Assembly (NCBI GenBank): GCA_937902315.1
Contig: CALGUG010000019.1
Coordinates: 124,001 to 188,000 of the forward strand
Length of the DNA stretch: 64,000 nt
From: an uncultured Chloroflexales bacterium
GTDB lineage: Bacteria; Chloroflexota; Chloroflexia; Chloroflexales; Chloroflexaceae
Direction: 5' to 3'
The notes under the pieces are model-generated. The model saw nothing but the letters and a program-made list of their open reading frames with translations, was not told the DNA's origin and made no database searches. The position numbers were made by a program, and so were the translations under genes. Positions 25,688-35,734 of the stretch are shown here, piece by piece (the stretch's first letter is position 1; each line of letters begins with the position of its first letter).

Positions 25688-25704
25688 TCTTTTGGCGATA
25701 AAAA

Positions 25705-25731
25705 GAAGGGCGCATAGCACATGCGCCCTTC
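25705..25731 (-). terminator. Terminator between amidase and uvrA
   Basis: Perfect 11-bp arms GAAGGGCGCAT / ATGCGCCCTTC and a 5-base loop. On the minus strand it is followed by TTTTT, so it mainly ends uvrA; it may also serve the amidase transcript. Confidence 0.8.
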
Positions 25732-25754
25732 CAAACACTATTCGATTTGCGTAG

Positions 25755-28700
25755 CTAGACCTGTTGCTCGGCATGCAGCAGTTCGGCCAAGAACTGCCCG
25801 GTCACGCTTTGCGGAATCTGAGCCACCTGTTCGGGTGTGCCCTCTGCCACCACATAGCCGCCGCCGTCGCCGCCTTCCGGCCCCATATCGATGATCCAGT
25901 CGGCTGTTTTGATCACATCGAGGTTGTGCTCGATCACGATCACGGTGTTGCCCGCATCGACCAAGCGGTGCAGCACAGTTAGCAGGTGCTGGATATCGGC
26001 GAAGTGTAGACCAGTGGTCGGCTCGTCGAGGATGTAGACCGTGCGGCCCGTTGCGACACGCGCCAGCTCTTTGGCCAGCTTGACGCGCTGCGCCTCGCCA
26101 CCCGACAAGGTTGTAGCCGGTTGGCCCAACTTGATGTAGTCGAGGCCGACGTCGTGCAAGGTCTGCAGAATGCGCTTGACGCGCGGCACGTTGTCGAAGA
26201 ACTCCAGCGCGGTCTGCACATCCATATCGAGCACATCGGCGATGCTCTTGCCCTTGTACTTGACCTGCAAGGTCTCGCGGTTGTAGCGCTTGCCCTTACA
26301 GACATCACAGCGCACCCAGACGTCGGCCAAGAACTGCATGTCGATGCACTTCTCGCCGTTGCCTTCACAGGCTTCGCAGCGCCCGCCTTTGAGGTTGAAC
26401 GAGAAGCGACCTGCGGTGTAGCCGCGTAGCTTAGCTTCGGGGGTGTTAGCGAACAGCTCGCGCAACAGATCGAACAGCTTGACATAGGTTGCCGGGTTCG
26501 AGCGCGGTGTGCGTCCGATCGGCTGCTGGTCGATGTCGATCACTTTGTCGAGCTGCTCTAGACCCGAGATCGAGCGGTGCGGTCCCGGGCGCACTTGGGC
26601 GCGGCTCAGGCGTTGCGCCAGGGCCGGGTAAAGCGTCTCGCTGATCAGCGATGACTTGCCGCTGCCGCTCACGCCCGTTACGGCTACAAAGCAGCCCAGC
26701 GGGAAGCTCACGCTGACGTTGCGCAGGTTGTTGAGTGTAGCGCCTGTGATCTCGATCTTGCCTTTGTCGGTCGGGCGGCGTCGCTCGGGAATGGCGATCT
26801 CGAGCTTGCCCGCAAGGTATTGCCCGGTGAGCGATTCAGATGTTTGCGCCACCATTTCAGGCGTGCCCGAGGCGACGATGCTGCCGCCCTTAACACCAGC
26901 TCCCGGCCCGAAGTCGACGATCCAGTCGGCAGCTTGCATGGTCTCGAGGTCGTGCTCGACCACTACTAGTGTGTTGCCAAGGTCGCGCAGCCGCAGCAAC
27001 GAGTTGAGCAGTTTGCGGTTGTCACGCTGGTGCAGACCGATCGAAGGCTCGTCGAGAATGTACATCACGCCCATCAAGCCCGAACCGATCTGCGAGGCCA
27101 AACGAATGCGTTGCGCTTCGCCGCCCGAGAGAGTGGGCGCTGGGCGCTCGAGGTTGAGGTAGTGCAAACCGACATTCTGCAAGAAGCCGAGCCGCTCGCG
27201 AATCTCTTTTAAGATCTCGCCCGCGATTTCAAGCTGTAGGCTGCTGAGCTGTTTGTAATGCTCGGGGTTGTGCTGGCTGCCGTTGAGATGGGCCACATGC
27301 CCATTCTGCTGAATGGCTTCGCTCTGCATGCCCGAGATCGCACAGACCCAGTTGAAGGCTTCGGTCACGTTCATTCGGCCGATATCACGCAGGCTGAGGC
27401 CGTTGACTTTAACCGCTAGGCTCTCTGGCTTGAGGCGCGCACCTTTGCACTCGGTACAGATCTGCGGGCTCATAAACTGCTCGTAGTGGTTGCGCGACCA
27501 GTCGCTGTCGGTCTGGTGGTAGCGGCGCTTGATCTCGCTGGTCAGGCCTTCCCATGGGCGCATGTACTCGCCATGGCCGCCGTTCTCGTTCTGCCAAGTG
27601 AAGCGGATCTTCTCGCGACCGCTGCCATGCAAGATGATATGGCGATGTTTTTCGCTGAGCTGCTCCCAGGGTGTGTCGAGCGAGAAGCCGAAGTGGCGCG
27701 CGATCGAAAGCAGCGCGCGCTGTGCCCACGAGCCTTCCTTCTTGCCCATCTCGCCCCAGTAGAGCACCGCGCCCTCGTTGATGCTCAGGGTCGGGTTGGG
27801 CACCAGCAGTTGCTCATCGACTTCGAGGTTTGAACCGAGACCGCTACAGGCCGGACAAGCGCCCTGCGGCGCGTTGAAGGAGAACATCTGCGGGGTGAGC
27901 TCGGGGAACGAGATACCACAATGGTTACAGGTATTGCTCTCGCTCATCAACCACTCGGTCGGCTCGTTGCGCTCGTCTGGTCCGCCTGTACGGCGCGGCT
28001 GAGCATTGATCAGCAGGCGGCCCTCGCTGATGCGCAGTGCCGTCTCAACGCTATCGGTGAGCCGGGTTACAAAGGCATCCCACTCGCTGACGCTCTGCTC
28101 GTTGGCTTTGCCCAGCTTGGCGACATCTTCTGCGGAGGCATCGTTTTGCTGCGCCGCCTCTTTGTCGGGCATCACCAAGCGGTCGACCACGATCTCGACC
28201 GTGTGTTTGACCTTTTTATTAAGTTTGATCTCTTCGCTCAGATCGCGGATCTCGCCGTCGACTCGTACACGCACGAAGCCTTCGGCCTTAGCATCTGCGA
28301 AGACATCTTTATACTCGCCCTTGCGTTGCTCGACAACGGGCGCAAGCACCATAAAGCGCGTGCCGGGTTCGAGGGTCAGAATACGGTTCACCATCTGCTC
28401 GGCGCTTTGTGAACTGACCGGACGGCCGCAATTGTGGCAGTGCTGTTGACCTACCCGTGCGTACAACAGGCGTAAATAATCATAAATTTCGGTGACGGTG
28501 CCAACCGTCGAGCGCGGGTTCTTCGATGCGCTCTTCTGCTCGATGGCGATCGCGGGCGAAAGTCCGCCGATGAAGTCGACCTTGGGCTTCTCCATCTGGC
28601 CTAAGAACTGGCGCGCATACGACGACAAGCTCTCGACATAACGGCGTTGACCTTCGGCATAGAGCGTATCAAAGGCAAGCGACGATTTGCCTGATCCAGA

Positions 28701-28802
28701 TACCCCTGTCAAGACGACTAGTTTGTCGCGCGGGATCTCGACATCAATACCTTTGAGATTGTGCTCTCGAGCACCTTTAATCACAATTTTATTTTTGGAC
28801 AT
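25755..28802 (-). CDS. uvrA: Excinuclease ABC subunit A
   Basis: A 1015-residue UvrA. The two ABC ATPase modules are complete: Walker A GVSGSGKSS near residue 30 and again in the second half, signature LSGGEAQRIRLASQIGSG and LSGGEAQRVKLAKEL, and Walker B YILDEPSIGLHQRD and YILDEPTTGLH. The zinc modules appear as CHNCGRPV, CNHCG...CPACSGLG and CEACEGNG...CDVCKGKRY. UvrA dimers scan DNA for bulky lesions and load UvrB. It is longer than the usual 940 or so residues because of extra segments near residues 200-280 and 470-560. The ATG at 28802 starts the canonical MSKNKIVIKGAREHNLKGID. The upstream ORF extension is rejected. Confidence 0.97.
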   Translation of the reverse strand: MSKNKIVIKGAREHNLKGIDVEIPRDKLVVLTGVSGSGKSSLAFDTLYAEGQRRYVESLSSYARQFLGQMEKPKVDFIGGLSPAIAIEQKSASKNPRSTVGTVTEIYDYLRLLYARVGQQHCHNCGRPVSSQSAEQMVNRILTLEPGTRFMVLAPVVEQRKGEYKDVFADAKAEGFVRVRVDGEIRDLSEEIKLNKKVKHTVEIVVDRLVMPDKEAAQQNDASAEDVAKLGKANEQSVSEWDAFVTRLTDSVETALRISEGRLLINAQPRRTGGPDERNEPTEWLMSESNTCNHCGISFPELTPQMFSFNAPQGACPACSGLGSNLEVDEQLLVPNPTLSINEGAVLYWGEMGKKEGSWAQRALLSIARHFGFSLDTPWEQLSEKHRHIILHGSGREKIRFTWQNENGGHGEYMRPWEGLTSEIKRRYHQTDSDWSRNHYEQFMSPQICTECKGARLKPESLAVKVNGLSLRDIGRMNVTEAFNWVCAISGMQSEAIQQNGHVAHLNGSQHNPEHYKQLSSLQLEIAGEILKEIRERLGFLQNVGLHYLNLERPAPTLSGGEAQRIRLASQIGSGLMGVMYILDEPSIGLHQRDNRKLLNSLLRLRDLGNTLVVVEHDLETMQAADWIVDFGPGAGVKGGSIVASGTPEMVAQTSESLTGQYLAGKLEIAIPERRRPTDKGKIEITGATLNNLRNVSVSFPLGCFVAVTGVSGSGKSSLISETLYPALAQRLSRAQVRPGPHRSISGLEQLDKVIDIDQQPIGRTPRSNPATYVKLFDLLRELFANTPEAKLRGYTAGRFSFNLKGGRCEACEGNGEKCIDMQFLADVWVRCDVCKGKRYNRETLQVKYKGKSIADVLDMDVQTALEFFDNVPRVKRILQTLHDVGLDYIKLGQPATTLSGGEAQRVKLAKELARVATGRTVYILDEPTTGLHFADIQHLLTVLHRLVDAGNTVIVIEHNLDVIKTADWIIDMGPEGGDGGGYVVAEGTPEQVAQIPQSVTGQFLAELLHAEQQV

Positions 28803-29018
28803 AACTCCGTCCTGGCAACAAAGCCGATGACGCCGCCTCGGGGTGTAACGATTGTGGCAGCGTGATGTACCTCTTACAAAGGCAACGAACGTAGAATGAT
28901 TGGGGTTTTTGGCACGCAAAAGCCCTACCGACGAGGATTTTGACCCCCATCAGTGCGGGATAGTTGGAATCTATTGTTTGTTTGTACTACATTTCTAGCA
29001 CAAGTGTGCACTTCGATC

Positions 29019-29027
29019 ATTATACCA
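29019..29027 (-). promoter_or_regulatory. Extended -10 promoter (TGGTATAAT) likely for uvrA
   Basis: On the minus strand TGGTATAAT ends at 29019, about 215 bases upstream of the uvrA ATG. No SOS-type LexA box was recognised between it and the gene. Confidence 0.5.
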
Positions 29028-29153
29028 CAACTTATTAAAGAAGTTAGATCGATTCTATCCGAATCCTTAGAGTCGTTGAAATGCGCGATTCGTTGTAGGC
29101 TTGATAAGCAAGGGACGTTCCACTCTGCCGAGAGCCTAGGAGCATAGGATGAT

Positions 29154-29331
29154 GATAGCAAATCCGTTTAATCACTCCAGCACGCTGGCGGCTTGCTCTC
29201 TTCCCCAACGAAGCTCCTTACCGCGTCCGCCTGCGGCTATCAACATCCTGCCCATAACCTTGGTGTGCTAGCTGTGTGCCGCGAGACCTCCCCAACATAC
29301 AACGATTAGTGGATTTCGTATGAAATGGCTA
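29154..29331 (+). repeat. Type B dispersed element, copy B6, nearly full length
   Basis: Left end GATAGCAAATCCGTTTAATC, then CTGGCGGCTTGCTCTC, B core at 29221, and right end TAGTGGATTTCGTATG. Terminal repeats are recognisable at both ends, giving about 178 bp. A decayed type A core (GTTCCACTCTGCCGAGAGCC at 29118) abuts it on the left. Confidence 0.8.
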
Positions 29332-29374
29332 GCAGGCTACATTTGCTGAAAGACGTCTATGCTTGCAATCTGGG

Positions 29375-29460
29375 AAAAACGAAAAGCCGGGAAAAGGAAA
29401 GAGTCACGTTCCGCTCTGCCGAAGGCCAAAAAGATCGAAGCTGATTGGGTGTTGTATCAC
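29375..29460 (-). repeat. Type A dispersed element, copy A5
   Basis: Inverted core GTTCCGCTCTGCCGAAGGCC at about 29408, followed by AAAAAGATCGAAGCTGATTGG. The hairpin preceding it is decayed. Confidence 0.65.
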
Positions 29461-29484
29461 TTTCGGTCGCAGTATGAGCAAACA

Positions 29485-29580
29485 GCCCTTTGCGGCGCTA
29501 GCCCTGTTTGTAGCCGAAGGCGGACGCGCTTGGGACCTTGTTTGGGCTTGGCGACCTTTACGCCAACTAGGGCATAACAA
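29485..29580 (-). repeat. Type B dispersed element, copy B13
   Basis: Inverted B core (TAGCCGAAGGCGGACGCG at about 29510) and partner arm ACGCCAACTAGG. It is part of a four-element cluster filling the 875-base gap between uvrA and the response-regulator gene; no gene lies there. Confidence 0.7.
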
Positions 29581-29619
29581 AAACAGTTGAGTTGTATTTG
29601 TTGATGCTAATGAAACCTA

Positions 29620-29652
29620 AAAGCGGCAGAGAGTAGCAGGCTCTGCCGCTTT
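29620..29652 (-). terminator. Rho-independent terminator of the response-regulator gene
   Basis: Perfect 12-bp arms AAAGCGGCAGAG / CTCTGCCGCTTT and a 9-base loop, 25 bases past the stop codon on the minus strand. Confidence 0.75.
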
Positions 29653-29677
29653 GGGAAAGGGGTGTGTTGGGGTGTGA

Positions 29678-30349
29678 TTACTGTTGTGGAGGTGTTAGAC
29701 CATGTTTATAAGCGTAGATAACAAGTTCGACACGATCGTTTATTCCAAGTTTGCTAAAGATTGAGGTTAAATGGTGACGGACTGTTGCCTCGCTGATCGA
29801 AAGATGATTGGCGATTTGTAAGTTCTTTAAGCCTTGACTGACCAAACTCACCACTTCGTGTTCACGGGGTGTCAAGAGATCGCGCTTGCTTGAAGCATCG
29901 CTATCGTAAGGAGGTCGTGCGAGATCATTTAAAACCTCAGAGATAAGCTCTGGTTCCAACCAGACCGAACCAGCATGCACCTGCTCGATAGCATTCACAA
30001 CGGTCTCTGTTGCATGATCTTTGAGGACCAGTCCTTTGACTCCTAAACGAACTGCCCGACGATGAGACTCGGGTTTGGGGTCTCCAGTAATTAAGATGAT
30101 CTGTGCATTGCTAGTGGCAAATAAGGCTGGTAACAGGTCAATACCATCTTCCCCATCAAGGTGTACATCGAGCAGAACGATGTCTGGCGATGTTCGTGCA
30201 AGTGCCTCTAGCGCTTCATCGCGATTGCGAGCTTCAGCAACAACCTTGAGATGGGGACGACTTTCGATAACGACACGCAGCCCAACCCGTACGACATCAT
30301 GATCATCTATGAGCAACACACGAATAGGTTGTGCCTCAGAGGTGCTCAT
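29678..30349 (-). CDS. NarL/FixJ-type response regulator
   Basis: A 223-residue two-component output protein. The receiver domain (about 8-125) has the acidic pocket VLLIDDHDVVR, the phosphoacceptor D61 in DIVLLDVHLDGEDG, the switch Thr in IILITGD and Lys110 in GLVLKDHA. The LuxR-type helix-turn-helix (about 155-215) reads LLTPREHEVVSLVSQGLKNLQIANHLSISEATVRHHLTSIFSKLGINDRVELV. It binds DNA as a dimer when phosphorylated. Its kinase is not encoded next to it; the 1283-residue hybrid kinase 1.3 kb away, divergently transcribed, is a candidate. AGGA lies seven bases before the ATG. Confidence 0.92.
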   Translation of the reverse strand: MSTSEAQPIRVLLIDDHDVVRVGLRVVIESRPHLKVVAEARNRDEALEALARTSPDIVLLDVHLDGEDGIDLLPALFATSNAQIILITGDPKPESHRRAVRLGVKGLVLKDHATETVVNAIEQVHAGSVWLEPELISEVLNDLARPPYDSDASSKRDLLTPREHEVVSLVSQGLKNLQIANHLSISEATVRHHLTSIFSKLGINDRVELVIYAYKHGLTPPQQ

Positions 30350-31672
30350 ATGTTTTCCTGACCTTTGGTGAATATACGTATCTGGCTAGTTGTTTTAACC
30401 TTCTCAATACACGATGACAGCATAGAGTGTCATGAGATTTGTGAATAGGTACAGCTTGTAACGTGCCTATTTCCGAACTGAATTGTAAACAAGTGATGCA
30501 TAACAATGCGATGACAAAGGCTGAACGTCTTCTAAAGATATGAGCTTTCACTCTAAGAAGATTCCGTATCCAATGCTACGGATCGTTGACTACTTAGTAT
30601 GGATGAAGCTCTTAAGCGCTTTGGAGATTAACGACGTAACACCTCTCTATGTGGCTAAGCGAATCCTAAAACCAAATTCAATATACCACAGATCCAAGCC
30701 CTTCTGCATGCCTTGGCCCTCTCTGGAAGATGGTGCATTCTGTTCAGGAATAGAGGGCAGCTTGCTTGCATGACTAACCTAACTAACAGCGGCTTACCGA
30801 TGCGCTGAGTAGCAGACGCTTGCAAGCAGAGCTCTTGCAAAGCATAGCCCAATATAAGTTCATTTATATGCTATGAAGAAACAAGCTTGTACAACCTATA
30901 TTGGCATAGATCTATTACCCGATATGTAGTTTCTCTAGTGTACCATAAGCTCATTGCCTAGTTGCGTGTCTGTAAGAACTAAAATATAATCTCATAGTGT
31001 TTACACCATTGTCTAGCTTGCAACATTTGAACATAAATCCCTCCTTTTTAACGAAGGTTTGTAGTAGGTATTGCCTGAGTGTATCTCAAAAAAGAGTTTG
31101 CGCTAGAAATAACATACTCCGCTTCAAACCTATTACAAGCTATAAAAATTCTTCTGAAGTGTTACGTTATTATAAAGTCTCCCCAACGTTCTATTTATCA
31201 GTATCGCAACAAGTGCTCTCTTGTAGTGCTTTGAGATGCTATGTCAAAGCCACCTGCGAATAAAGTGATCTAAGCTTCCATCGTTGGCCTAGTTCGCGTA
31301 GAACCTGCAGCTTCAAAATGAGCATGTGGAACACTATTTTCTAACGGTCACTTTTGAAAAGCTTAGCATTTTCGTGGTACCATAGGGTAAGAAAGACCAA
31401 TAGACCTTCGCTGGCAATCTCGTATGGCCCTTGTCGCTCGGCGGCACGAGACACTGCCTGTTATGAGCAGTGTAAATAGCATTGTGCATAAGGAAAGCGC
31501 CTTCAGCCGACTTGTGAAGGTTCAGATTACCTGCTTGCTATTGTAGCGCCGCTTTCTCTCAAGCCATCCTAGGAGCCGAAGGCAGAAGCGTGATCTGCTT
31601 GCCTGAAGCGATACTCTCCTGTGGGATTGATGCTGTGTGAGGGTTTTTTGTTCAAAGTTGTAGGGCAGTTCT
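30350..31672. other. 1.3 kb gene-free divergent region
   Basis: The longest gap in the window, between the divergent response regulator and hybrid kinase genes. It is A+T rich to about 31250, then nearer the local average. The ORFs in it (for example 30997-31263) have poor composition and no ribosome binding sites. There are no dispersed repeats, tRNA, or riboswitch that I recognise. It could hold decayed genes, a small RNA, or long leaders with regulatory sites. Confidence 0.45.
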
Positions 31673-34600
31673 ATGACATGGCAGCCACTCATGTACCTTG
31701 TAGTCCTAACTAGTGCTGCGATCGGCTTGTTTGTAGTTGCTTGGCTTGGTTGGCGTGTATATCGTCAGAGGCTAGCTCGTCCTTCTAAAGACTTCATGCC
31801 TTTGCTCGATAGCATAAGCGATCCAGCTTTAGTGGTTGATCAGCAGCGAATTGTGGCAAGCAATCGTGCGGCTCAGGCTTTGTTAGGACTCTCTGCCCGG
31901 GCGGACGATACGCTTGAACTGCTCAAGCGTATGCCAGAGCTAGCTGCGCTCTTTGATACTCCCGACGGATCAAGTATCGAGCTTAAGCTAGGTGCAGATG
32001 CGCGTGCGACCTATCAAGTTCAGAGCATACCCTTAGCTCAAGCCGCTCAAACTAGCCTTGCTCGGCTCTACCTCTTTTACGATATCACCGAACGCAAATG
32101 GGCTGAAGAGCGTCAAGCCTTCTTGTCCGATGTTAGTGCTCTCTTCCTTGCTACGATCGAACCGCAAACTGTACTGGCGAGCCTCGCTCAGTCGATTGTG
32201 CCGCGTATTGCAGATAACTGCTTTATCTATACGCGTGACGAACAAGGCGGTGCTCAGCTTGCGGCCTTTGTGAGCGAGCAAGCCCAAGAGTTCGAGCGAC
32301 CGCTTGTTCCTTCCTATATTCCGTTTGATTCTGAAGCTGGTAAAGCGATCTTTGGCCCAGACGCGCCCTCGTCGATGTTTTTGCCCGAGGTGAGCGATCG
32401 AGACTTTGTGCATTTCGCGATCGATGCCGAACATCTCTCCTTCTTGCGGGCTTCTAAGATACATTCATTGATATGGGCAACCTTGCGGGCGCGCGGTCAG
32501 GTCTTGGGTGTGATATCGATCAGTATGAGCGTTTCGGGCCGAACCTATAGCCCGGACGATGTGTCTTTGGTTGAGGAGTTGGCTCGGCGCGCCGCGCTGG
32601 TGATCGATAACGCTCGCATGTTTTATCAGACCCAACGTCGCCTCGCTGAGTTCTCGGTCGTTCAGAGCGTTGCCCACGATATGAATTCATCGCTCGACAT
32701 CGATACCGTGATGCAGCGCTTGGTGAGCCAGATCAGTTCGCTCTTTGGTTACCCCATGGTGAGCGTGTATCATCGCGAAGGCGATCAGTTGCGTTTGCAA
32801 GCTCATATCGGCTATCAACAGACCATATCGGTCATTCAGGCCGACGATGGCATTATCGGCCAGGTCTTGCGCAGCGGTCAGGCCGCGTTTATCCAAGATG
32901 TCAGCAAAGAGCCGAGCTTTGTTTCGCGCTCGGCTTTGACCCAGCAAGCCATCGTTGTGCCGCTCAAAGCCAACGACGCCTACGTGCTCGGCATGCTGTT
33001 GGTTGAGTCGCCGGGCAAGCCGGTTTTGACCGAAGACGACTACAGCCTGTTGATGACTTTGGCGGAGCAGGTCAGTGTGGCGGTCGCCAATGCTCGCCTC
33101 TTCAGCGATCTGCGCAGCTCCGAGCAGCGCTACCGCACCTTGGTTGAGCAGGCCGCCGACAGCATCTTTATCTTAGACGAAGACTCGATCATTCTCGATG
33201 CAAACGAGCAAGCTTCGGTCTTGTTGGGCTATAGTCGCGAAGAGCTGTTGCATACCCGGCTGCTCGATCTGATTCTGCCCGCCCAAGGTTCGCCCGAAAC
33301 AGTGCAGCTTTCGGCCCTACAGCACGATACGCGCGATTTCGTGGTTATTCGCAAAGATCGCCTGCTCTGCCCGATCGATGCCTCGATCGGCACCTTCCAA
33401 GAGGGCGATCGCACGCTCTACGTCGTGATTCTGCGCGATATAACCGAGCGACGTCAGGTAGAGGCGACTCTCAGGCACGCCAAAGAGGTCGCCGAAGAGG
33501 CGACTCGTATGAAGTCGGAATTCTTGGCGACCATGAGCCACGAGATCCGTACCCCGATCAGCAGCGTGATCGGTATGTCGCGCCTCTTGCTCGATACCAA
33601 CTTGAATGCCGAGCAGCGTGAGTTCGCCGAGATCGTCTATAACCGTAGCAATGCGCTCTTGCGCATTATCAACGATATTTTGCACTTCTCGAAGATCGAG
33701 TCTGGCAAGTTCGAGCTCTCGCTGGCGCCCTTCGATCTGCGCCGCTGTGTCGAAGAGAGCTTCGATCTGATCGCTCTGAGCGCGGCACAAAAGGGCATCG
33801 ACCTCTCGTATCGCTTCGCGCACGGCACCCCCGAGGTGATCGTGAGCGATGAAGCGCGCTTGCAGCAGATTCTCGCCAACCTGCTCGGCAATGCGATCAA
33901 GTTCACCGATAGCGGGCGCATCGAAGTAGAAGTCTCCTCGCGCCATGTGGCTGGTCAGGCGCTTGAGTTCCGTTTTTCTGTGAGCGATACTGGTATCGGC
34001 ATTCCCTACATGTATCGCGACCGTCTGTTTAAATCGTTCAGCCAGATCGATATGGCCTCCAATCGTCGCTTCGGCGGCACTGGTTTGGGTCTGGTCATCA
34101 GCAAGCGTCTGAGCGAGCTGTTGGGCGGCGATATGTGGCTCGAAGAAGATGAGCAGGAGAGGGAAGGTTCAACCTTCTGCTTTACGATCGTGGCCGATGT
34201 GCCCGAGCCGGTTTACACTTACCAGCAGCCCTCCCCCGATCTGGTCGATCGGCGCCTCTTGCTCGTCGATACCCGCGAGAGCAGTCGCACGATGCTGAGC
34301 AATTTCGCCAGCGATTGGGGCATGCAGGTGCGGGTGGCCGATTCGCTTGAACAAGCCTATAACTACCTCGAGACAGACGAGCACTTCGATGTCACCTTGA
34401 TCGATATTTATGCCTTAGATGAGCAGTTCGATCCCGATGCTTTCTCGGAGCGTTACAAGAGTCCTATCATTCTCTTGCAGAATTTTGGCGAACGCGAAGC
34501 CAATGCTTTGATGTTTAAACAGTATGGCTTGCCGAGCATCAGCCGCCCCTTGAAGGCCGAGTTCTGTTACAACATCTTGCGCAACGCCGTCTTAGGTTTG

Positions 34601-35524
34601 CCTCTGCCCGCTATGCGCACGTCGGTCGATCAGGCTTCGCAGACCCTATCGGCCGATCTCAAGTCCTATAAGATCCTCTTGGCTGAAGATGATCGCGTCA
34701 ACCAGAAGCTGATCAGACTCTTGCTACAGCGTTTGGGCACCGATGCCGAAGTCGTTTCGACAGGGCGCGACGCCATTCAGGCCCTCGAGCGCCAAGCCTA
34801 TGATGTGGTCTTGCTCGATGTTCAGATGCCCGAGATGGATGGTTTGGAGGTTGCGCAGTATATCACGCGGCGCTGGCCTGCTTCGCAGCGCCCCTTTCTG
34901 ATCGCTGTAACGGCCAATGTCATGCCCGGGCACATTCAGCAGTGTCTGGCGGCTGGTATGGACCATTACCTCAGCAAACCCGTCACGCAAGAAGATCTCT
35001 TGCGCGCCATCAGCCTCGCGCCGCGCCAGAACGATAGCTATCTTTCGATCTCTGAGCAGCAGGATATCGAGCGCCAGCTTGAGCGCAACTACCCAGAGAC
35101 AAACCCACAACCGCTTTCTGAAACGGCCCGCTCTTGTAGCTTACAGCCGAGCGATTCGGTCGATTTAGCGCGCTTGCACGCTCTCGCGGGCGAGAATGTC
35201 AACAGCGTTGTGCCGCTCTTGATCGACACGTATCTGAGCGACAGCCATACTTTATTTGAGCGCATGCGGGCTAGTTTAGAGAGCGGCGATTTGAAGCAGC
35301 TTGAGCGCCAAGCCCATAAGCTTAAGTCGAGCAGCGCCATGCTGACGGCGACCTTTTTAGCTGATCTATGTAAACAGCTTGAGGCCAGCGCCCAAAACGA
35401 GTCTTTTGAACAGGTTCGCGCGCTTTTAGAGCAGTCAGAACGCGAATATGCGCGGGTGGTTACGATCTTAGAGGCCGAACGGGTTCGTCTGAGCGAGCAA
35501 CATGTCGATAGCATGCCGGTCTAG
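31673..35524 (+). CDS. Hybrid sensor histidine kinase (PAS-GAF-GAF-PAS-HisKA-HATPase-REC-REC-HPt)
   Basis: A 1283-residue membrane-tethered phosphorelay protein. One N-terminal TM (about 6-27) is followed by PAS (42-145), two GAF domains (150-320, 330-475), a second PAS (490-600) and HisKA with H623 in FLATMSHEIRTPISS. The HATPase_c boxes are ANLLGNAIKFTD, DTGIGIP and GGTGLGL. A degenerate receiver lies at 860-980 and an intact receiver at 1000-1120, with D1049 in VVLLDVQMPEMDG. An HPt domain carries H1215 in QAHKLKSSSAML. Phosphate would flow H623, D1049, H1215, then to a separate regulator. The signal is unknown; GAF and PAS suggest a soluble ligand or redox cue. The ribosome binding site is weak. 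Confidence 0.93.
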   Translation: MTWQPLMYLVVLTSAAIGLFVVAWLGWRVYRQRLARPSKDFMPLLDSISDPALVVDQQRIVASNRAAQALLGLSARADDTLELLKRMPELAALFDTPDGSSIELKLGADARATYQVQSIPLAQAAQTSLARLYLFYDITERKWAEERQAFLSDVSALFLATIEPQTVLASLAQSIVPRIADNCFIYTRDEQGGAQLAAFVSEQAQEFERPLVPSYIPFDSEAGKAIFGPDAPSSMFLPEVSDRDFVHFAIDAEHLSFLRASKIHSLIWATLRARGQVLGVISISMSVSGRTYSPDDVSLVEELARRAALVIDNARMFYQTQRRLAEFSVVQSVAHDMNSSLDIDTVMQRLVSQISSLFGYPMVSVYHREGDQLRLQAHIGYQQTISVIQADDGIIGQVLRSGQAAFIQDVSKEPSFVSRSALTQQAIVVPLKANDAYVLGMLLVESPGKPVLTEDDYSLLMTLAEQVSVAVANARLFSDLRSSEQRYRTLVEQAADSIFILDEDSIILDANEQASVLLGYSREELLHTRLLDLILPAQGSPETVQLSALQHDTRDFVVIRKDRLLCPIDASIGTFQEGDRTLYVVILRDITERRQVEATLRHAKEVAEEATRMKSEFLATMSHEIRTPISSVIGMSRLLLDTNLNAEQREFAEIVYNRSNALLRIINDILHFSKIESGKFELSLAPFDLRRCVEESFDLIALSAAQKGIDLSYRFAHGTPEVIVSDEARLQQILANLLGNAIKFTDSGRIEVEVSSRHVAGQALEFRFSVSDTGIGIPYMYRDRLFKSFSQIDMASNRRFGGTGLGLVISKRLSELLGGDMWLEEDEQEREGSTFCFTIVADVPEPVYTYQQPSPDLVDRRLLLVDTRESSRTMLSNFASDWGMQVRVADSLEQAYNYLETDEHFDVTLIDIYALDEQFDPDAFSERYKSPIILLQNFGEREANALMFKQYGLPSISRPLKAEFCYNILRNAVLGLPLPAMRTSVDQASQTLSADLKSYKILLAEDDRVNQKLIRLLLQRLGTDAEVVSTGRDAIQALERQAYDVVLLDVQMPEMDGLEVAQYITRRWPASQRPFLIAVTANVMPGHIQQCLAAGMDHYLSKPVTQEDLLRAISLAPRQNDSYLSISEQQDIERQLERNYPETNPQPLSETARSCSLQPSDSVDLARLHALAGENVNSVVPLLIDTYLSDSHTLFERMRASLESGDLKQLERQAHKLKSSSAMLTATFLADLCKQLEASAQNESFEQVRALLEQSEREYARVVTILEAERVRLSEQHVDSMPV

Positions 35525-35667
35525 ATCGCTTGCGATCGCTGAATCGGCACACCCTAGAGACCGGATTATCGAGCAATTTCGATCGACCGCTTGCTGATTA
35601 GAAAGCCTTAAAAACGCCTTCCCAGCTTGTCTATCAGGATAGTATCAGGTTGCTATTCGCTTGACCA

Positions 35668-35676
35668 TGCTATAAT
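35668..35676 (+). promoter_or_regulatory. Extended -10 promoter (TGCTATAAT)
   Basis: A perfect TATAAT at 35671-35676 with an upstream TG, and a TTGCTA 15 bases further up. It lies 59 bases before the DUF697 protein gene. Confidence 0.55.
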
Positions 35677-35734
35677 CGCCGTACAAGCTGTAGAGTGGAA
35701 TCTTTAGTAGTTAGAAAGTAGCAGCAAACGCGCC

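Noticed and set aside
28925..29161. 78-residue minus-strand ORF upstream of uvrA
   Set aside because: It overlaps a probable uvrA promoter and an A-element relic, and has no ribosome binding site or protein-like composition.
29359..29590. Two plus-strand ORFs of about 75 residues before the response regulator
   Set aside because: They run entirely through A and B repeat elements and have no coding features.
30997..31263. 88-residue plus-strand ORF in the 1.3 kb gap
   Set aside because: Irregular Ser/Cys-rich composition, no ribosome binding site, no motif, and AT-rich surroundings.
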